Shown here: positions 15,698 through 24,582 of the stretch, piece by piece
Numbering within the stretch: the stretch's first letter is position 1
How the letters are laid out: every line of letters begins with the position of its first letter
NCBI GenBank assembly: GCA_020850615.1
Contig: JADZEI010000002.1
Location: 1-64,000 of the forward strand
Origin: Dehalococcoidia bacterium
Lineage (GTDB): Bacteria; Chloroflexota; Dehalococcoidia; Tepidiformales; Tepidiformaceae
DNA length: 64,000 nucleotides
Reading direction: 5' to 3'
The notes under the pieces: generated by a model
What the model saw: only the letters and a program-made list of their open reading frames with translations
Told to the model about the DNA's origin: nothing
Database searches by the model: none
Translations under genes and position numbers: made by a program

Positions 15698-17245
15698 TTA
15701 TCCCTGGCCGAACCCAAGGGAAGCCAGTGCGCGGCGCGCGACGTCACGGTCGTCCCAGGGGTGGGCGACGGTGCCGAAGACCATCGACTGCTCGTGGCCT
15801 TTTCCGGCGACAACGACGATGTCGCCCGGGCCGGCGCGGCGCATGGCTTCGTTGATCGCCTCGCCGCGGTCTTCGACCTCGATGAAGTCCTGGCCGCGGA
15901 CACGGCCAGCTCCCTCGGCGTGGCGGCCGATCTCGCGGACGATCTCGGCGGGGTCTTCGGTGCGGGGGTCCTCGTTCGTGAAGATGGCGAAGTCGGCGCC
16001 TTCGGCGGAGGCACGGGCGACACCGAAGCGCCGGCCCGGGTCCCGCTCGCCGGCGGCGCCCACGACGATGATGAGCTTGCCCTTGCAGACCTCGCGGAGG
16101 ACGGCGAGCACCTTGCGGACGGCATCACCGGTGTGGGCGTAGTCGACGATGACCTCGAAGGGCTGGCCGGCGCGGATGCGCTCCATGCGGCCGGGGACGC
16201 CGGGGCAGGCGGCAAGGCCGCGGGCGATATCGGGCAGGGCGGCGCCGGCGGCGTACCCGGCCGCGGCCGCCGCGAGCGCGTTCGAGACGTTGAAGATGGC
16301 GGGCAGGTTGATCGAGGCCTCGGCCATGCCCGACGGGGTTACGATGCGGAAGTCGCTGCCGTCGGGCCGGAGGTTGACGTTGCGGCCGAGGATCTCGGCG
16401 TCGCCCTCGCGGGCTTCGAGGCCAAAGCGGAGCTGGGACGCGCCGGGGGCACGACCGAGCATGAAGTTGGCGGACGGGTCGTCGGCATTGACGACGGCGG
16501 TCTTTCGGATGCCCTTGGCGGCGGCGGTTTCGAGCGCGGCGAAGAGTTCGCCTTTGGCTTCGCGATAGGCCTCGAAGGTCTCGTGGAAGTCGAGGTGGTC
16601 GCCGGTGACATTGGTGAACAGGGAGATGTCGTATTCGACATGGTCCAGGCGGTGGAGCGCGAGGCCGTGGCTCGTGGATTCGACGATGGCCCACGTGCAG
16701 CCCGCGTCGACCATGGCGCGGAGGTGGCGCTGGACTTCGGTCGCCTCGGGGGTGGTCATCCGGTTGCCGACGGTCCCGGACTGTCCCGGGTAGTACACAT
16801 CGACGGTCCCGAGGCGGCCAGCGCGGGCGCCCGCGGCTTCGAGGACGGACGTGAGCATGTGCGACGTCGTGGTCTTGCCGTCGGTGCCGGTGATGCCGAT
16901 CACGCCGAGCTCGCGGCCGGGGTGACCATAGAACCAGGCGGCGGCCGAGGCGAGGGCGGCGCGGGAATCATCGACGACGATGACGGCGGGGCCATGAGGG
17001 ATCGACCGCCAGAGGCGCTCGCGGTCCTGCTGGACGAGGACGGCGGCGGCGCCATGGTTCGCGACCTGTGGCAGGAAGTTATGTCCATCGGTGACAAAAC
17101 CCGGGACGGCGACGAAGAGCGCCCCATTGGCGACACGGCGGCTGTCGGGCTGGACGTCCGTGATGACGGCGGTGGTGTCGCCCCGGACGAGGCGAGCGCC
17201 AGGGATGTCCTGGAGGAGCGAGGCGAGGGTACGCGGTTCGGTCAT
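15698..17245 (-). CDS. murE: UDP-N-acetylmuramoyl-tripeptide ligase MurE
   Basis: Adds the third amino acid to UDP-MurNAc-L-Ala-D-Glu in peptidoglycan synthesis. The 515-residue protein has the ATP-binding loop GITGTDGKTTTSH, TPEATEVQ, the catalytic block ESTSHGLALHRLDHV, and the C-terminal ligand-binding segment TNEDPRTEDP. In E. coli MurE the equivalent is DNPR, which selects meso-diaminopimelate. The EDPR here keeps the Arg but not the Asn, so the acceptor (DAP, Lys or Orn) cannot be assigned by eye. ATG 17245 is preceded by GGGAGA; the frame is open further upstream but that stretch is low-complexity. It stands alone, without other mur genes. Confidence 0.95.
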   Translation of the reverse strand: MTEPRTLASLLQDIPGARLVRGDTTAVITDVQPDSRRVANGALFVAVPGFVTDGHNFLPQVANHGAAAVLVQQDRERLWRSIPHGPAVIVVDDSRAALASAAAWFYGHPGRELGVIGITGTDGKTTTSHMLTSVLEAAGARAGRLGTVDVYYPGQSGTVGNRMTTPEATEVQRHLRAMVDAGCTWAIVESTSHGLALHRLDHVEYDISLFTNVTGDHLDFHETFEAYREAKGELFAALETAAAKGIRKTAVVNADDPSANFMLGRAPGASQLRFGLEAREGDAEILGRNVNLRPDGSDFRIVTPSGMAEASINLPAIFNVSNALAAAAAGYAAGAALPDIARGLAACPGVPGRMERIRAGQPFEVIVDYAHTGDAVRKVLAVLREVCKGKLIIVVGAAGERDPGRRFGVARASAEGADFAIFTNEDPRTEDPAEIVREIGRHAEGAGRVRGQDFIEVEDRGEAINEAMRRAGPGDIVVVAGKGHEQSMVFGTVAHPWDDRDVARRALASLGFGQG

Positions 17246-17430
17246 CGGGTTCTCCCGGCGCGAAGAGGCGGCCGGGGCCATGCTACCGCGAGGGCGCGTT
17301 GGTCTCACCCCCGGCGGGGAGGCGAGCTGGGGTACGGGTGGCGCGGGGGGAATCGGGGCGTAGAATCCTGTGCGGCGGCGTGCGGAGTGCAACAGTGCTC
17401 CCGCGCGGCAGTGCATCGGAAAGGACAGCA

Positions 17431-18837
17431 ATGCGAGGAATCATCGCGTACGGAGCCTACATCCCCAGCCACCGGCTGGACCGCAAGGCGATCGGGGACG
17501 CACTCGGCGCCGGGGGCGGCAAGGGCACCCGGGCCGTCGCCTCTTACGACGAGGACACGACGACGATGGGCGTGGAGGCGGGCCGGATCGCCCTTCACGG
17601 CCAGGAAGCCAACTCGCCGCAGGCGCTCTACTTCGCCACGGCGGAACCGGGATACCTGGACAAGACGAACGCGACGGCGATCCACGCGGCGCTGGACCTG
17701 GAGCCGGGCTGCTTCGTCGCCGACATGCTCGGCTCGGTGCGGTCGGGCGCGGGGGCACTTCGCGCGGCCCTCGATGCGCGCGTGCCGGCGATGGCGGTTG
17801 TCTCGGACATCCGGATCGGCCTGCCGAGCAGCGCGGACGAGGGGAACGGCGGCGACGGGGCCGCGGCGTTCCTCTGCGGTGAATCGGACGGCGTGATCGC
17901 CGAGTACGTCGGCGGGGCATCGGTCTCGGCGGAGTTCCTGGACCGGTACCGGGCGCCGGGCGAGCAGGTCTCGCAGGTATGGGAAGAGCGGTTCGGCGAG
18001 TTCGTCTACGTGCCGCTGGCGCAGAAGGCGTTCAAGGATTCGCTGAGCGCGGCGAACGTGACGCTCGAGCACATCGATCACTTCGTGGTGGCGGGCATGC
18101 ACGGGCGCGCGAACAAGGCGTTCGTGGGCTCTTCGGGCGTGCGCAAGGAAGCCGTGACCGACGATGCGGTGACCGTCATCGGCAACAGCGGCACGGCGCA
18201 GGCGGGGATCATGCTCGCCGACGTGCTGGACCGTGCACAGCCGGACCAGCTGATCACGGTGGTGTTCGTCGCGGACGGCGTGACGGTCATGCACTTCCGG
18301 ACGACGGCGGCGATCGCGTCGTACCAGCGCGCAACGACGGTGGCGGCGCAGCGTGCCGACGGGCGGGCCGTTTCGTACCAGAGCTACCTGACGTGGCGTG
18401 GGCTGCTGAACCGCGAACCTCCGCGGCGGCCGGACCCGGCGCGGCCGGCGGCGCCGCCGTCGTTCCGTTCGGACCAGTGGAAGTTCGGTTTCGAATGCAG
18501 CCGGTGCAAGAACTGCGGGACGCGGCACCTGCCGCCGGCGCGGGTGTGCCTGAAGTGCCACGCGGTCGACGAGATGGAGCGCGAGCGGCTGGCGGACGTG
18601 AAGGCGACGATCGCAACGTTCACGATCGACCGGCTGGCGTTCTCGCCGAGCCCGCCGCTGGTTGCGGCAGTGCTGGACTTCGATGGCGGCGGGCGGTTGC
18701 CCTGCGAGATGACGGACGTTGACCCGAATGCTGTTGCCATTGGTGATAGGGTAGAGATGACGTTCCGCCGGCTTTACACTGCACAAGACGTCCACAACTA
18801 CTTCTGGAAAGCACGTCCGGTCAGGGGAGGCAACTAG
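17431..18837 (+). CDS. HMG-CoA-synthase-like protein fused to an OB-fold zinc-ribbon domain
   Basis: A 468-residue fusion. Residues ~1-320 follow the HMG-CoA synthase/KAS III fold (ASYDEDTTTMGVEA, ATAEPGYLDKTNATAIHAAL, GMHGRANKA, IGNSGTAQAG). Residues ~350-465 form a DUF35-type domain with a four-Cys ribbon (CSRCKNCG ... CLKC) and an OB barrel. Where synthases have the catalytic Cys (AAC-KAGTAA), this protein reads GSVRSGAGA with Val103, so classical condensation chemistry is doubtful. DUF35 proteins commonly bridge thiolases and HMG-CoA synthases into one complex, and the thiolase gene follows by 3 bases. A TAGAAT at 17361-17366 may be its -10. Confidence 0.88.
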   Translation: MRGIIAYGAYIPSHRLDRKAIGDALGAGGGKGTRAVASYDEDTTTMGVEAGRIALHGQEANSPQALYFATAEPGYLDKTNATAIHAALDLEPGCFVADMLGSVRSGAGALRAALDARVPAMAVVSDIRIGLPSSADEGNGGDGAAAFLCGESDGVIAEYVGGASVSAEFLDRYRAPGEQVSQVWEERFGEFVYVPLAQKAFKDSLSAANVTLEHIDHFVVAGMHGRANKAFVGSSGVRKEAVTDDAVTVIGNSGTAQAGIMLADVLDRAQPDQLITVVFVADGVTVMHFRTTAAIASYQRATTVAAQRADGRAVSYQSYLTWRGLLNREPPRRPDPARPAAPPSFRSDQWKFGFECSRCKNCGTRHLPPARVCLKCHAVDEMERERLADVKATIATFTIDRLAFSPSPPLVAAVLDFDGGGRLPCEMTDVDPNAVAIGDRVEMTFRRLYTAQDVHNYFWKARPVRGGN

Positions 18838-18840
18838 CAC

Positions 18841-20031
18841 ATGGGATCCAAGGGCATTTGCGACCGCGTCGCCATCGTTGGCATGGGCTGCACGCCGTTC
18901 GGCGAGCACTGGGACAAGAGCGTCGACGACCTGCTCGTCGATGCGGCGAACGAGGCGGTGAAGTCCGCCGGGATCAAGATGGAAGACATCGATGCCTTCT
19001 GGCTGGGCACGATGGGTTCGGGGATCAGCGGGCTGACGCTCTCGCGGCCGCTGAAGATCGACTACAAGCCGGTGAGCCGGAACGAGAACATGTGCGCGAC
19101 GGGTTCGGAGTCGTTCCGGAACGCGTGCTACGCGGTGGCTTCGGGCGCCTATGACATCGCGATGGCGATCGGCGTGGAGAAGCTGAAGGACTCGGGTTTC
19201 TCGGGCCTGGTGACGGGCGAAGTGCCGAACGACGGCACGGCGGCGGCGGTGACGGCGCCGGCGAGCTTCAGCCTGCTGGCGCCGGCGTACGCCCACAAGT
19301 ACGGCGTCGAGATGGGCGAGCTGAAGGACGTGATGAGCCGGATCGCGTGGAAGAACCACAAGAACGGCGCGCTGAACCCGCGGGCACAGTTCAAGAAGGA
19401 AGTTCCGATCGAGACGATCAAGAACTCGCCGCTGATCGCGGGGCCGCTGGGCATCTTCGACTGCTCGGGCGTGAGCGACGGCTCGGCGGCGGCGATCGTG
19501 GTGCGGGCGGAGGACGCGCACAAGTACACGGACAAGCCGCTGTACGTGAAGGCGCTGTCGTTCGTGGCGGGCCCGAGCCGGGGGCCGCTGGACCCGGACT
19601 ACGACTACACGACGTTCGAAGAGTGCGTCGCGGTGGCGGAGGACGCGTACCAGCAGTGCGGGATCACGAACCCGCGCGAGCAGCTGGCGATGGCGGAAGT
19701 GCACGACTGCTTCACGCCGACCGAGCTCGTGCTCATGGAGGACCTCGGGTTCTCGGAGCGGGGCGAGGCGTGGAAGGACGTCCAGGACGGCAAGTTCGAC
19801 CTGAATGGCGACCTGCCCGTGAACCCGGACGGTGGCCTGAAGTCGTTCGGGCACCCGATCGGCGCTTCGGGGCTGCGGATGCTGTACGAGGCGTGGCTGC
19901 AGCTGCGCGGCGAGGCGGGCCCGCGGCAGATCACGAACGGCAAGAAGCTGGCGCTGACGCACAACCTGGGCGGTTCGCCGGGCAACTGCGTGAGCTTCAT
20001 CTCGATCGTGGGGTCGGAACTGGGCGTGTAG
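18841..20031 (+). CDS. SCP2-type thiolase / acetyl-CoA C-acyltransferase
   Basis: A 396-residue thiolase. The nucleophile Cys85 lies in ENMCATGSE, and downstream are EVHDCFTP and FGHPIGASGLRM, which bring the His and second Cys/His of the active site. This is the lipid-transfer (SCP-x) branch that in bacteria often works with a DUF35 partner on branched or steroid side chains and short acyl-CoAs. It begins three bases after the HMGS-like/OB fusion, so the two are almost certainly translated together and probably form a complex. Substrate not assigned. Confidence 0.93.
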   Translation: MGSKGICDRVAIVGMGCTPFGEHWDKSVDDLLVDAANEAVKSAGIKMEDIDAFWLGTMGSGISGLTLSRPLKIDYKPVSRNENMCATGSESFRNACYAVASGAYDIAMAIGVEKLKDSGFSGLVTGEVPNDGTAAAVTAPASFSLLAPAYAHKYGVEMGELKDVMSRIAWKNHKNGALNPRAQFKKEVPIETIKNSPLIAGPLGIFDCSGVSDGSAAAIVVRAEDAHKYTDKPLYVKALSFVAGPSRGPLDPDYDYTTFEECVAVAEDAYQQCGITNPREQLAMAEVHDCFTPTELVLMEDLGFSERGEAWKDVQDGKFDLNGDLPVNPDGGLKSFGHPIGASGLRMLYEAWLQLRGEAGPRQITNGKKLALTHNLGGSPGNCVSFISIVGSELGV

Positions 20032-20347
20032 GCGGGTTGTCCGTCGCCCGTTGTCCGTTGTCCGAAGCGGGCCGTCGCAGTGATGCGGCGGCCCGTTTGG
20101 TTGTCGGTCGTCGGTAGGGGCTGGGCCCGGGACGTGGAGTACTTGGGGGCGCGCCTAGCCTCCCTGACGGGTCGGGCTACTGATGGCGCGGCACGAGGGC
20201 GCGACATGAGCGCGGGGCTGGCGCGGCGTGGTGTGGCTCGCTGGATCGCGCTGCGGGGAACGTGGGTGCGGGGGTGGCGCCTGCCCTCCCTGACGGGTCG
20301 GGCGACTGATGGTGGTGGCGAGGCTCTCGGGCGTGCGGGGGGCGGGG
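20032..20347. repeat. Repeat-bearing gap: heptamers and two GTAG-type REPs
   Basis: 316 bases between convergent genes. 20036-20063 holds four heptamers (GTTGTCC, GTCGCCC, GTTGTCC, GTTGTCC). 20159-20180 and 20284-20312 hold two copies of a palindromic element (CCCTCCC-TGAC-GGGTCGGG) followed by CTAC or CGAC and TGATGG. No gene is seen. Confidence 0.8.
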
Positions 20348-21349
20348 TTAGCCGCCGAGCATGCGGAGGGCATATTCCATGTTGGGGGTCATGCTGAGGG
20401 CGGTGTCTTCCCACTGGGGGTCGTGGCGCTTGCCGCGGCGGTGGAGCATGAGGTTGAAGCCGGAGATGATGGCGAACTTGTAGACGGCCAGGGCTTTGAA
20501 CCAGGAGATGTCGCCGGGGTTGGAGCCCCAGGCTTCGATGTACATCTGCTCGAGCTCGTCGCCGAGGGGCATGCCGCCTTCGCCGATGGGGCGGTTCGAG
20601 GCCCAGGCGATCGGATCGTTGAACGCGCAGATCCAGCCGACGTCGTTGAGGGTTGCGCCAATGCCGCAGAGCTCCCAGTCGATGACGGCGAGGAGCTTGC
20701 CCTGGGGCGAGTACATGACGTTCTGCCACTGGAAGTCGCCGTGGTAGAGGCCGATGCGGGTGTCCTGGGGGATCTTCTGGAGGAGGAGCTCCTTGACGCG
20801 GGGCTGGAGAGCGAGCCGTTCCTGTTCGGCGCCGCGCTCGTAGAATCGGTCCCAGCGGGTGACGTCGAATTCGAAGCCCCAGAAGTCGCCGAGGTAGGCG
20901 CACTTGGGCTTCCAATCGACGCGGTGGATGCCGGCGAGGGCGGTCATGCCCTGCTTCGCCATGTCGCGGCGGGTGTCGTCTGAGAGCTTGAGGAACCAGT
21001 CGCCGCGGAGGACGTCGCCTTCGATGCGCGGGACGACGAAGTAGGGGCAATCGAACCACTCGAGGTCGTCGCCGGACCAGATGACGGGCGCGTGGGGGAC
21101 GTCTGTGCCTTCGAGCGCGTTGAGGGCGCAGACCTGGCGGAGGACGTCGGCGGTGCCTTCCCACTTCACGCCGGGCGGAGGGAGGCGCATGAAGTAGCGG
21201 CGGAGCTGGCCGCCGGTGGTGACATCGAAGAGGTAGGAGAAGCCGGCGTGGCCGGGGCCGGGTTCGAGGCCGGCGAGCTCGGCCGCGGGGTCGCCCAGCT
21301 TTGCGCGGACGAAGGGGACGAGGCGGGTGCGCATCTCTTCGAGGTCCAT
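20348..21349 (-). CDS. APH-family phosphotransferase (acyl-CoA dehydrogenase-associated type)
   Basis: A 333-residue kinase of the aminoglycoside phosphotransferase/choline kinase fold. It has the catalytic loop YHGDFQWQNVM, with Asp and Asn, and the metal-binding IDWELCGIG. This subgroup commonly sits beside acyl-CoA dehydrogenases, as in the fused eukaryotic ACAD10/11, where it phosphorylates 4-hydroxyacyl-CoAs. An acyl-CoA dehydrogenase lies 98 bases upstream on the same strand, supporting that role by inference. ATG 21349 starts the domain (MDLEEMRTRLVPF). A true antibiotic kinase is less likely. Confidence 0.88.
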   Translation of the reverse strand: MDLEEMRTRLVPFVRAKLGDPAAELAGLEPGPGHAGFSYLFDVTTGGQLRRYFMRLPPPGVKWEGTADVLRQVCALNALEGTDVPHAPVIWSGDDLEWFDCPYFVVPRIEGDVLRGDWFLKLSDDTRRDMAKQGMTALAGIHRVDWKPKCAYLGDFWGFEFDVTRWDRFYERGAEQERLALQPRVKELLLQKIPQDTRIGLYHGDFQWQNVMYSPQGKLLAVIDWELCGIGATLNDVGWICAFNDPIAWASNRPIGEGGMPLGDELEQMYIEAWGSNPGDISWFKALAVYKFAIISGFNLMLHRRGKRHDPQWEDTALSMTPNMEYALRMLGG

Positions 21350-21366
21350 GGCGAGCTCCGTGGTTC

Positions 21367-21394
21367 GTTGTCCGTTGGCGGTTGTCCGTTGTCC
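21367..21394. repeat. Heptamer tandem repeat (GTTGTCC)
   Basis: Four heptamers (GTTGTCC, GTTGGCG, GTTGTCC, GTTGTCC) between the kinase and dehydrogenase genes, related in sequence to those at 20036. Confidence 0.8.
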
Positions 21395-21447
21395 GGGGTG
21401 ACGGCCCCCGCTGCGCAAGGCAGCGGGAGCCGCGAGATGGAACGAGG

Positions 21448-22725
21448 TTACTCGTTGTAGAGGAAGCCGTAGCGGGCGCGGGCTTCTTCGCGCTTGGTGG
21501 GGCGGTAGGCCGAGGGGAAGATCTCGTCGCCGGCCTGGTAGTCGCGGAGGACCTGGCGCGCGACGGTGACCTTGTGCACCTCGGTGGGGCCATCGGCGAG
21601 GCCGACGTGGTAGGAGTTGATGATGAGGTCGGTGAAGGGCATGTCGGTGGAGATGCCGAGGGAGCCGTGCACCTGGAGGGCGGAGGACGCAACGTCGTGG
21701 AGGACCTTCGGCATGATGGCCTTCACGGCGGAGATGTTCTTGCGGACCTTGAGGTAGTCGTTGTGGTGGTCGATGAGCCAGGCGGTTTCGAGGACGAGGA
21801 GCCGGAACTGGCGAAGCTGGATCCATGCGTCGGCGATCATGGCCTGGACGAGCTGCTTCTTGGCGAGCTGCTCGCCCTTGGTGGTGCGGGAGAGGGCGCG
21901 CTCGCAAAGGAGGTCGAAGCAGCGCTGGGCCTGGGCGACGGTGCGCATGGCGTGGTGCATGCGGCCGCCGCCGAGGCGGGTCTGGGCGACGACGAAAGCC
22001 TGACCGCGGCCACCGAGCATGTTCTGGCGGGGGATGCGGACATCGTTGTAGCGCATGTAGGCGTGGACGGGGTCCTTTTCACCGGAGAAGCCGAGGTTGT
22101 GGATGATCTCGATGCCGGGCGTCTCGGCGGAGACGATGAACATGGACATGCGCTGGTGTGGGGGCGCTTCGGGGTCCGTGACGGCCATGGTGATGTAGAA
22201 GGAGGCGTACTTGGCGTTGGAGGAGAACCACTTATCGCCGGTGATGACCCATTCGTCGCCGTCTTCGATGGCCTTGGTGCGGAACTGGGTGGGGTCGGCG
22301 CCGCCCTGGGGCTCCGTCATCGAGAAGCAGGAGACGATCTGGTTGTCGAGCAGGGGCTGGAGGTAGCGCTCCTTCTGCTCGGGGGTGCCGTAGTGGGCGA
22401 GGATCTCGGAGTTGCCGGTGTCGGGCGCCTGGGCGCCGAAGACGACGGGGCCGAAGCGGGAGCGGCCGAACTGCTCGTTCATAAGGGCGAGCTTGACCTG
22501 GCCGTAGCCCTTGCCGCCGAGCTCGGGGCCGAGGTGGCAGGCCCAGAGGCCGCGATCCTTGACCTTGCGCTGGAGCGGGCGGACGAGCTCTTCGTAGTGG
22601 GGTTGCGTGAGGTTGACGGGACTGCCGAGGACGTAATCGAGGGGTTCGATCTCGTCGCGGACGAACTGATCGATCCAGTCGACTTCCTCCTGGAACGTGG
22701 GGTCCGTCATGAATTCCCAACCCAT
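21448..22725 (-). CDS. Acyl-CoA dehydrogenase family protein
   Basis: A 425-residue flavoprotein that should oxidise an acyl-CoA to the enoyl-CoA. Visible motifs: CFSMTEPQGGADPTQF (FAD/substrate), WVITGDKWFSSNA, RARYGFL at the end, and the helical C-terminal bundle (ISAVKAIMPKVLHDVASSALQVHG, split here as ALQVHGSLGIS). It resembles the ACAD10/11-like branch paired with APH kinases. The start at 22725 is chosen because AAGGAGG lies seven bases upstream; the ATG two codons earlier is too close to that site. Probably co-transcribed with the kinase. Confidence 0.92.
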   Translation of the reverse strand: MGWEFMTDPTFQEEVDWIDQFVRDEIEPLDYVLGSPVNLTQPHYEELVRPLQRKVKDRGLWACHLGPELGGKGYGQVKLALMNEQFGRSRFGPVVFGAQAPDTGNSEILAHYGTPEQKERYLQPLLDNQIVSCFSMTEPQGGADPTQFRTKAIEDGDEWVITGDKWFSSNAKYASFYITMAVTDPEAPPHQRMSMFIVSAETPGIEIIHNLGFSGEKDPVHAYMRYNDVRIPRQNMLGGRGQAFVVAQTRLGGGRMHHAMRTVAQAQRCFDLLCERALSRTTKGEQLAKKQLVQAMIADAWIQLRQFRLLVLETAWLIDHHNDYLKVRKNISAVKAIMPKVLHDVASSALQVHGSLGISTDMPFTDLIINSYHVGLADGPTEVHKVTVARQVLRDYQAGDEIFPSAYRPTKREEARARYGFLYNE

Positions 22726-23169
22726 GAACATGCCTCCTTGCGCGAGCACGCGCGGCCCTTTCGGGGCTTCGAAGATTCGGGCGCGCCGCAGCCTGGCACG
22801 CCGGTTGTCGCGAGGGCTCACTATACAGGTGGGTGGCGGATGGTCTCGGGGGAATCGTGTTCGGGTTGGAGTTTTTCGGTCGGGGCGGAGCGGAGTGCCC
22901 AGTGCGCCGTGCCCCGTGCCCAGTGCCCGGGGCGGGTTCCCGGTGCCCAGTTCCCAGTGGCGGGGTGAGCCGTGTCCTGAATCCCGCGTGCGAGCGATTA
23001 CGGGAGGGGCGCACCCTCACCCACGGCCCCTCTCCCGGAGGGAGAGGGGAGTTCTGTTCGGGCGAGATGGGGATGAGTTGTGCGAGCCTGCAGCGTCCGC
23101 CGGTGTTCGGGGATGCGAAAACGCGCCCTGGTGGGCGCGTTTTGTGTGGGGTGCCAGTGACGCGAGGGG
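22726..23169. repeat. Repeat-bearing gap
   Basis: 444 bases without a gene. 22898-22960 is a run of nine degenerate heptamers (CCCAGTG, CGCCGTG, CCCCGTG, CCCAGTG and so on). 23014-23051 is a CCCTCACCC palindrome copy with a 10-bp perfect stem (CCCCTCTCCC/GGGAGAGGGG). 23118-23143 is the rplT terminator. Confidence 0.8.
23118..23143 (-). terminator. Terminator of the infC-rpmI-rplT operon
   Basis: Perfect 11-bp stem AAAACGCGCCC / GGGCGCGTTTT with loop TGGT, 27 bases after the rplT stop. On the minus strand it ends in a TTTT run. The symmetrical A/T ends would also let it act on the other strand. Confidence 0.9.
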
Positions 23170-23526
23170 TCAGGCGAGGGCGGCTTTGGCCTGGTCGGCG
23201 ACCTTCGTGAAGGCGTCGGGGCGGGTGACGGCGAGGTCGGCGAGGGCCTTGCGGTCGAGGTCGATGCCGGCGAGCTTGAGGCCATGGATCAGGCGGCTAT
23301 AGCTGAGCCCGTTGAGGCGGGCTGCGGCGTTGATTCGCATGATCCAGAGCTCGCGGAAGTCGCTCTTGCGGTCGCGGCGGTCGACGTAGTTGTAGCGCAG
23401 CGCGTGGAGCATGGACTCGTTGGCGCGGCGGAAGACGCTGTGGCGTTGCCCGCGATGACCCTCGGTGAGGGAAAGGACCTTCTTATGACGGCGATGGGCG
23501 GTAACGCCCCGCTTGACACGGCTCAT
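23170..23526 (-). CDS. rplT: 50S ribosomal protein L20
   Basis: Binds 23S rRNA early in 50S assembly and represses its own operon in many bacteria. The 118-residue sequence matches the family end to end: [60 protein letters not shown]. Its start overlaps the rpmI stop (23523-23526, ATGA), giving coupled translation. Last gene of the infC operon. Confidence 0.98.
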   Translation of the reverse strand: MSRVKRGVTAHRRHKKVLSLTEGHRGQRHSVFRRANESMLHALRYNYVDRRDRKSDFRELWIMRINAAARLNGLSYSRLIHGLKLAGIDLDRKALADLAVTRPDAFTKVADQAKAALA

Positions 23527-23735
23527 ACCTGGTCTCCACTGCTGCCAGCCAGCATGGTGCGGACGCGCTTCACATTGGGAGCGGCGACGGCGACGGTGCG
23601 GGCGAAGAGCACATTGACGGGGCCGCGCTTCTTCCGGCGGAAGTTGTTGCGGCTGCCACGCATGCGCATGATCTTTCCTCCGCCGGTTACGCGGAAGCGC
23701 GAGGCGGTCCCTTTGTGTGTCTTGAGCTTGGGCAC
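23523..23735 (-). CDS. rpmI: 50S ribosomal protein L35
   Basis: A 70-residue basic protein starting GTG at 23735 ([20 protein letters not shown], then [10 protein letters not shown]). The GGAG before the start lies inside the last codons of infC, with one base between the infC stop and this GTG. The C-terminal part ([17 protein letters not shown]) is slightly longer than usual. Confidence 0.96.
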   Translation of the reverse strand: MPKLKTHKGTASRFRVTGGGKIMRMRGSRNNFRRKKRGPVNVLFARTVAVAAPNVKRVRTMLAGSSGDQV

Positions 23736-23736
23736 G

Positions 23737-24492
23737 TTAGTCTCCTGCGCGGACGGGCTGAGCGGCATCGGCCGTATCGTCAGCGTCGTCCTCGTTCTCC
23801 TCGTCGTCGTGTTCCTCGTCGTCGTCTTCGCCGACCACGCGGGCGGCAGCAGCGGCGGCGAGGACGGCTTCGTCCTCTTCTTCTTCGACCGGTGGTGCGG
23901 CGCCGGCTGCCTGGGCGGCAGCGGCGGCCTTGGCAGCGGCCGCGATCTTCTTCTTGTCGGGCGAGAGGATCATGGTCATGTGGCGGCCTTCGAGGAGGGC
24001 ATCCTTTTCGAGCAACGCGATGTCATCGAGGCTCTTGAGGACCCGTTCGAGCAGATTCTTGCCGATCTGCGGGTGGGTGATCTCGCGGCCGCGGAACATG
24101 ACGGTGACCTTGACCTTGTCGCCCTGCTTGAGCAGCTTGCGAGCTGTGCGGGTCTTGAAGTCGATATCGTGTTCATCGATTTTCGGCTTCATGCGGACTT
24201 CGCGCAGCTGGACGTTGACCTGGTGCTTCTTGGCCTCGCGCTCCTTCTTGGACTGCTCGTATTTGTACCGGCCAAAGTCCATCAGGCGGGCGACGGGGGG
24301 ACTGGCCTGGGCGGCCACTTCCACGAGGTCGACGTTGCGTTCGCGGGCCATGCCGATAGCCTCGGCGGTCCGGACAACGCCAACCTGGCGTCCTTCTTCG
24401 TCGATCAGCCGCACTTCGGGAACGCGAATGCGTTCGTTGATGCGCGGTTCGGGCGCTACTGGCTTTGGTGGTGGCTTAGGTCGCTTCCTCAA
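23737..24492 (-). CDS. infC: Translation initiation factor IF-3 with long acidic tail
   Basis: IF-3 keeps 30S subunits dissociated and checks start-codon pairing. The core (INERIRVPEVRLIDEEGRQV, RYKYEQSKKEREAKKHQ, RKLLKQGDKVKVTVMFRGRE, GRHMTMILSPDKK) occupies residues ~18-175. It is followed by about 75 residues of Ala-rich then Glu/Asp-rich low-complexity sequence, far longer than the usual family end. The start is inferred: no ATG is in frame nearby, and TTG at 24492 has GGGAAG four bases upstream; unusual starts are common in infC. First gene of infC-rpmI-rplT, divergent from galU. Confidence 0.95.
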   Translation of the reverse strand: MRKRPKPPPKPVAPEPRINERIRVPEVRLIDEEGRQVGVVRTAEAIGMARERNVDLVEVAAQASPPVARLMDFGRYKYEQSKKEREAKKHQVNVQLREVRMKPKIDEHDIDFKTRTARKLLKQGDKVKVTVMFRGREITHPQIGKNLLERVLKSLDDIALLEKDALLEGRHMTMILSPDKKKIAAAAKAAAAAQAAGAAPPVEEEEDEAVLAAAAAARVVGEDDDEEHDDEENEDDADDTADAAQPVRAGD

Positions 24493-24570
24493 ACTACTTC
24501 CCAGGTGAAATCGGACAAGGCTGCATGTTAGCACGGGGATGGGCGCCGTGTACATGTCGGGGTGGCACCG

Positions 24571-24576
24571 TAGGAT
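24571..24576 (+). promoter_or_regulatory. Candidate -10 element (TAGGAT) giving a leaderless galU mRNA
   Basis: TAGGAT is followed by six bases and then ATG 24583, the geometry expected if the transcript begins at the A of the start codon. A partial ribosome-site reading (AGGA within the same hexamer) is the alternative explanation. Confidence 0.45.
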
Positions 24577-24582
24577 GTGGCG

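Noticed and set aside
15542-17896. 784-codon plus-strand open frame over murE
   Set aside because: It reads like an antisense of murE with Gly/Asp/Ala-rich composition and no motif.
17305-19962. 885-codon antisense open frame
   Set aside because: It is the antisense shadow of the HMGS-like and thiolase genes, whose families are clear on the plus strand.
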